Of a DNA stretch of 10,188 bases, positions 7,485 to 10,188 are shown piece after piece; positions within the stretch are counted from its first letter, which is position 1, and each line of letters opens with the position of its first letter. Origin of the DNA: an uncultured Bacteroidales bacterium (GTDB taxonomy: Bacteria > Bacteroidota > Bacteroidia > Bacteroidales > UBA932); assembly GCA_937900465.1 (NCBI GenBank), contig CALCEJ010000002.1, positions 1 through 10,188 of the forward strand. Direction: 5' to 3'. Position numbers and translations under genes: made by a program. The notes under the pieces are model-generated. The model saw nothing but the letters and a program-made list of their open reading frames with translations, was not told where the DNA came from and did not search any database.

Positions 7485-7516
7485 CAAATATACAAAAAAA
7501 GCGTCCCCTTTGCAAG
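7485..7516 (-). promoter_or_regulatory. Bacteroidota-type promoter for hppA
   Basis: A perfect -7 box TATATTTG (consensus TAnnTTTG) lies at 7492-7485 on the minus strand. Twenty bases upstream is CTTG (7516-7513), a 3-of-4 match to the -33 TTTG box. This spacing is close to the 19-20 bases usual for the primary sigma factor of Bacteroides. The box ends 26 bases before the hppA ATG. The -33 element falls in the terminator stem-loop and the spacer contains the U-tract, so the two signals are physically superimposed. Confidence 0.82.
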
Positions 7517-7524
7517 AGACGCTT
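7494..7524 (-). terminator. Intrinsic terminator of the rpsM-rplQ operon
   Basis: On the minus strand the sequence folds as a hairpin whose outer seven base pairs (AAGCGTC at 7524-7518 with GACGCTT at 7505-7499) are perfect. Four more pairs (two of them G-U) extend the stem to 11 and leave a GCAA tetraloop (7513-7510). Seven T residues follow the GC-rich part, two of them counted in the stem. It starts 26 bases after the rplQ stop, the right place for the end of the ribosomal operon. The opposite strand has no T-tract after the stem, so termination should act only on minus-strand transcripts. It overlaps the hppA promoter. Confidence 0.9.
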
Positions 7525-7550
7525 CTTTCAAAACCCTTTTGGCGGGGTGA

Positions 7551-8099
7551 TTACTCCTCAGCTGCGGCAGGGGCCTCGGCTGCGGGAGCCTCTTCAGCTG
7601 CGGGAGCCTCTTCAGCTGCGGGGGCCTCCTCGACGGGAGCATCGGCCTTGGGAGCCTCTGCCTTAGGGGCATCGGCCTTCTTGGCGCGGCTGCGACGGGT
7701 GGTCTTCTTTGCCTCCTTGGCTCCGGATGCGAGCGCGGCTTCATTGAAGTCAACGAACTCGATGAGAACCATCTCGGATGCATCGCCCTGACGGAATCCG
7801 GTGTGCAGGATCCTCAGGTATCCGCCCGGACGGTCTGCGACCTTGGGAGCGATGGTGCGGAAGAGTTCAGCTGTTGCATACTTGTCCTTCAGGTAACTGA
7901 AGACGACGCGGCGGGAGTGAGTATCGTCCGTCTTGGACTTAGTCACGAGGGGCTCGAGATACATCTTCAGGGCCTTTGCCTTCGCCTCGGTGGTAGTGAT
8001 CCTCTTCTTCAGGATGAGGGAAGACGCCATATTGGCGAGCATAGCCTTGCGGTGAGCGCTCTGACGACCAAGATGATTGACTTTTCTATTGTGTCTCAT
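7551..8099 (-). CDS. rplQ: 50S ribosomal protein L17 with Ala/Glu/Pro-rich C-terminal tail
   Basis: Last gene of the ribosomal operon, 182 residues. The L17 core occupies about residues 1-122 and starts with the invariant MRHNRKVNHLGR, followed by ITTTEAKAKALK (35-46) and the C-terminal core strand EMVLIEFVDFNE. L17 lies at the bottom of the 50S subunit near the peptide tunnel exit. After the core comes a basic linker (about 127-141, KEAKKTTRRSRAKK), then three five-residue repeats of the KADAP/KAEAP type (141-155), then EEAPAA repeats to the end. Core-only L17 is about 115-130 residues, so the tail adds roughly 55; low-complexity L17 tails are common in Bacteroidota. The underlying DNA is a tandem repeat. 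A terminator lies 26 bases beyond the stop. Confidence 0.98.
   Translation of the reverse strand: MRHNRKVNHLGRQSAHRKAMLANMASSLILKKRITTTEAKAKALKMYLEPLVTKSKTDDTHSRRVVFSYLKDKYATAELFRTIAPKVADRPGGYLRILHTGFRQGDASEMVLIEFVDFNEAALASGAKEAKKTTRRSRAKKADAPKAEAPKADAPVEEAPAAEEAPAAEEAPAAEAPAAAEE
7569..7679 (-). repeat. Tandem 18-bp and 15-bp repeats encoding the RplQ tail
   Basis: Two adjoining in-frame arrays lie inside the 3' end of rplQ. Two perfect 18-bp copies (7584-7601 and 7602-7619, each coding EEAPAA with phase shift) are flanked by degenerate copies, the array running over about 7569-7634. Next come three 15-bp copies (7635-7649, 7650-7664, 7665-7679) coding KADAP, KAEAP and KADAP. The repeats keep frame because both unit lengths are multiples of three. 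Near-identity of the 18-bp copies at the DNA level suggests recent expansion by slippage. Confidence 0.9.
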
Positions 8100-8101
8100 T
8101 G

Positions 8102-9109
8102 CTAAATGTTCTTTTTCTTAGGTTCGATGTTGTACTTGGTGACGTCCATTCCGAAGGAGAGCTTCATCTTCTCCACGAGAAGGTCGATCTCGCTGAGGGA
8201 CTTGCGGCCGAAGTTGCGGAACTTCATCAGTTCTGCGCGGCTGTAGGACACAAGGTCTGCGAAGGTGTCGATATCGGCCGCCTTAAGGCAGTTGAATGCC
8301 CTGACGGAGAGGCCCATATCGGAGAGCTTCGTAAGAAGGAGATGCCTCATCCTCAGGGATTCCTCGTCCAGCTGCGTGCTGTCGGACTCGACGGGGCTCT
8401 CGATGGTGAGCTTCTTCTCGTCGGTGAACAGCCTCAGGTGATAGATGAGGATATTAGCCGCATCCTGAAGGGCAGCCTCGGGGGAGACGGAACCGTCAGT
8501 TACGATCTCGATGTTGAGTTTCTCGTAGTCGGTCTTCTGCTCAACGCGGTAGTTTTCAACCGTCCAGTTGACCTTCTTGATAGGAGTATAGATGGCGTCC
8601 ACGGGGATGGTTCCGATGGGAGCGTTCTCGTCGCGGGATTCCTCTGCGGGAACGAAACCGCGGCCCTTTGTGACCGTAAGAGAGATCTCGAGGGTCACGG
8701 AAGGCTCCATCGTGCAGATGTGGAGATCCGGATTCAACACCTTGAAAGAGGACAATCCTTCGGAGATGTCGTTAGCGGTAAATTCGGTTTTGCCGCTCAC
8801 GGTGATGTTCGCCACTTCTGAGTCTACAGAGTCCACCATCCTGCGGAAACGCACCTGCTTGAGGTTGAGGATGATGTCCTGCATACCCTCGATGATCCCG
8901 GGGATGGTCTGAAATTCATCTTCCACACCGGTCACCTTGATCGAGGAAATGGCGAAACCTTCCAATGAGGCGAGGAGGATGCGGCGAAGGGCGTTGCCGA
9001 TGGTCTGTCCGTATCCAGGCTCAAGGGGCCTGAACTCGAAACGGCCAACGGTCTCGGTGGCTTCGAGCATAATCACCTTGTCAGGTTTCTGAAATGCTAA
9101 GATTGCCAT
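8102..9109 (-). CDS. rpoA: DNA-directed RNA polymerase subunit alpha
   Basis: Encodes the 335-residue alpha subunit, whose dimer scaffolds assembly of beta and beta' and whose C-terminal domain reads upstream DNA and regulators. The N-terminal domain (about 1-235) contains the conserved GNALRRILLAS segment at 38-48. A linker (about 236-255) leads to the C-terminal domain (about 256-320) with SVRAFNCLKAADI and FRNFGRKSLSEI. With an offset of five residues from E. coli, Arg270, Asn273, Gly301 and Lys303 correspond to Arg265, Asn268, Gly296 and Lys298, so the UP-element DNA-binding surface is intact. The end is basic (KKKNI). It sits 20 bases after rpsD and only 2 bases before the rplQ ATG (TAG-CA-ATG), implying tight coupling with rplQ. 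Confidence 0.99.
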   Translation of the reverse strand: MAILAFQKPDKVIMLEATETVGRFEFRPLEPGYGQTIGNALRRILLASLEGFAISSIKVTGVEDEFQTIPGIIEGMQDIILNLKQVRFRRMVDSVDSEVANITVSGKTEFTANDISEGLSSFKVLNPDLHICTMEPSVTLEISLTVTKGRGFVPAEESRDENAPIGTIPVDAIYTPIKKVNWTVENYRVEQKTDYEKLNIEIVTDGSVSPEAALQDAANILIYHLRLFTDEKKLTIESPVESDSTQLDEESLRMRHLLLTKLSDMGLSVRAFNCLKAADIDTFADLVSYSRAELMKFRNFGRKSLSEIDLLVEKMKLSFGMDVTKYNIEPKKKNI

Positions 9110-9129
9110 AACTGTTTGGGTGTTAATGA

Positions 9130-9732
9130 TTACTTGGAGTAGATGTCCACTATGAGCTGCTCGTTGATGTTCTCAGGGATCTCCTGGCGTGCAGGGACGT
9201 TGAGAAGCTTTCCGCAGAGGTTGGCGGCATCGAACTCGAGCCAGGAATACTTGGTTGCGGATGCAACGCTTGCCTGGATGACCTCAAGGCTCTTGGAACG
9301 CTCGCGGACTGCGATGACCTGGCCGGGCTTTACCTGGCAGGAAGGAACATTGCAGATCTTTCCGTCGAGGGTGATGTGGCGGTGAAGTACGAGCTGGCGG
9401 GCGGCCGCGCGGGTAGGGGCGATACCGAGACGGTACACGAGGTTGTCAAGACGGGCCTCGAGCAGGAGGATCAGGTTCTCACCTGTCTGTCCCTTCATAC
9501 GGGCTGCCTTTGCATAGGTGTTACGGAACTGACGTTCCAGGACACCGTACATATACTTGACTTTCTGCTTCTCCTTCAGCTGAGTGCCATACTCTTTCTG
9601 TTTCTTACGCTTTGCTGCAAGGCCGTGCTGTCCGGGAGGAGTGTTCCTCTTCTCGAAATTCTTGTCAGGACCATAGATAGGTTCGCCGAACTTGCGGGCG
9701 ATACGAGTGGTAGGACCAGTATATCTTGCCAT
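9130..9732 (-). CDS. rpsD: 30S ribosomal protein S4
   Basis: A 200-residue S4, a primary 16S rRNA-binding protein that nucleates assembly of the 30S body and helps form the mRNA entry tunnel. The start MARYTGPTTRIARKFGEPIY is characteristic. The S4-type RNA-binding domain spans about residues 92-155, beginning EARLDNLVYRLG and continuing through the LDGK turn. No cysteine cluster is present near the N-terminus (the only cysteines are at 127, 132 and 173), so this is the zinc-free form. In many bacteria S4 also represses its own operon by binding the leader mRNA; no such site can be judged here because the operon leader is outside the window. Gaps of 21 bases to rpsK and 20 bases to rpoA support a single transcript. 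Confidence 0.98.
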   Translation of the reverse strand: MARYTGPTTRIARKFGEPIYGPDKNFEKRNTPPGQHGLAAKRKKQKEYGTQLKEKQKVKYMYGVLERQFRNTYAKAARMKGQTGENLILLLEARLDNLVYRLGIAPTRAAARQLVLHRHITLDGKICNVPSCQVKPGQVIAVRERSKSLEVIQASVASATKYSWLEFDAANLCGKLLNVPARQEIPENINEQLIVDIYSK

Positions 9733-9753
9733 AACTTTGAATCTTTAACAAAA

Positions 9754-10143
9754 TTAAACTTTACGACGGCCTTTGGGGCGGCAACCATTGTGGGGCATAG
9801 GGGTAACGTCGATAATCTCAGTTACGATGATGCCTGCATTGTTGATGGTACGGATAGCGGACTCACGGCCTGCTCCGGGACCCTTGACATAGCACTTGAC
9901 CCTCCTCAGACCTGCATCGAATGCTGTCTTGGAAGCGTCTTCAGCTGCCATCTGGGCGGCGTAGGGAGTGTTCTTCTTGGAACCGCGGAAACCGCACTTT
10001 CCTGCTGAAGACCAGCTGATAACCTGACCCTGTGCGTTGGTGAGAGAAACGATAACGTTGTTGAAGGTGGAGGAGATATGGGCCTGGCCATAAGCGTCAA
10101 CCTTGACAACTCTCTTCTTTGCTGTTGTAGTTTTCTTTGCCAT
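9754..10143 (-). CDS. rpsK: 30S ribosomal protein S11
   Basis: Encodes a 129-residue S11, the usual bacterial length. S11 sits on the platform of the 30S subunit and contacts 16S rRNA and S18/S21 near the mRNA exit site. Family landmarks are clear: the STFNNVIVSLT segment (about residues 25-35), the SSAGKCGFRGSKKNTPYAA block (46-63), KGPGAGRESAIR (88-98), and the basic end HNGCRPKGRRKV (118-129). The ATG at 10143 is followed by a basic, Ala/Thr/Lys-rich N-terminus typical of Bacteroidota S11. The 12-base gap from rpsM has no Shine-Dalgarno sequence, as is normal in this phylum. It is co-transcribed with rpsD, 21 bases downstream. Nothing is missing or unusual. Confidence 0.98.
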   Translation of the reverse strand: MAKKTTTAKKRVVKVDAYGQAHISSTFNNVIVSLTNAQGQVISWSSAGKCGFRGSKKNTPYAAQMAAEDASKTAFDAGLRRVKCYVKGPGAGRESAIRTINNAGIIVTEIIDVTPMPHNGCRPKGRRKV

Positions 10144-10155
10144 AACTTGATCAGT

Positions 10156-10188
10156 TTACTTGGTTGCTTTCTTCTTGTTGGCAACGGT
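10156..10188 (-). CDS. rpsM: 30S ribosomal protein S13, C-terminal end (partial)
   Basis: Only the last ten codons and the TAA stop (10156-10158) are inside the window; the rest of the gene lies beyond its right edge. The visible residues read TVANKKKATK, a lysine-rich tail like the end of bacterial S13, which contacts the ribosomal P site and helix 44 region of the 30S head. The position directly before rpsK, with 12 bases between stop and the next ATG, is the standard rpsM-rpsK-rpsD-rpoA-rplQ order. This is too short to call from sequence alone; gene order carries most of the weight. Confidence 0.85.
   Translation of the reverse strand, partial: TVANKKKATK

Noticed and set aside
9749..9756. 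A TAATTTTG match to the -7 promoter box over the rpsK stop codon
   Set aside because: No -33 element stands at the right distance, it is inside a co-transcribed ribosomal operon, and a six-base motif is expected a few times by chance in 10 kb.

Overview
The window looks like chromosomal DNA from a member of the Bacteroidota, most likely a fairly GC-rich Bacteroidales lineage. Three things point there. Both recognisable promoters carry the Bacteroidota -7 box TAnnTTTG. Start codons are preceded by A-rich leaders or nothing, not by Shine-Dalgarno sequences. The protein repertoire fits: RplQ with an Ala/Glu/Pro-rich tail, a Na+/K+-type membrane pyrophosphatase, and a small outer-membrane beta-barrel. 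Genus cannot be fixed from this sequence. Every gene lies on the minus strand, so transcription runs from high to low coordinates.

Three transcription units follow each other head to tail. (1) 10188-7551 is the end of the large ribosomal-protein operon: the last codons of rpsM, then rpsK, rpsD, rpoA and rplQ, closed by an intrinsic terminator (7494-7524). (2) 7458-4618 holds hppA, an ion-pumping pyrophosphatase, and 21 bases later a small secreted beta-barrel protein, closed by a strong intrinsic terminator (4557-4592). (3) 4536-24 holds two paralogous periplasmic SGNH-fold proteins and an MBOAT-family membrane O-acyltransferase, joined by two 4-base ATGA overlaps. The last unit has the composition of a glycan O-acylation system of the AlgI/AlgJ/AlgX, DltB/DltD or PatA/PatB type: the MBOAT protein would pass an acyl group across the membrane and the SGNH proteins would transfer or remove it on a surface glycan. 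The acceptor cannot be read from the window.

The most notable non-coding signal is that at both unit boundaries the promoter of the next unit is superimposed on the terminator of the previous one. The U-tract serves as promoter spacer, and the -7 box begins one or two bases after it. At the second boundary the -7 box ends only 10 bases before the ATG of the first SGNH gene, so that mRNA should be leaderless or nearly so. There are no RNA genes, mobile elements or CRISPR arrays, and no gene-free stretch longer than about 100 bases. The first three genes are ordinary housekeeping genes; the SGNH-SGNH-MBOAT operon is the least characterised part.
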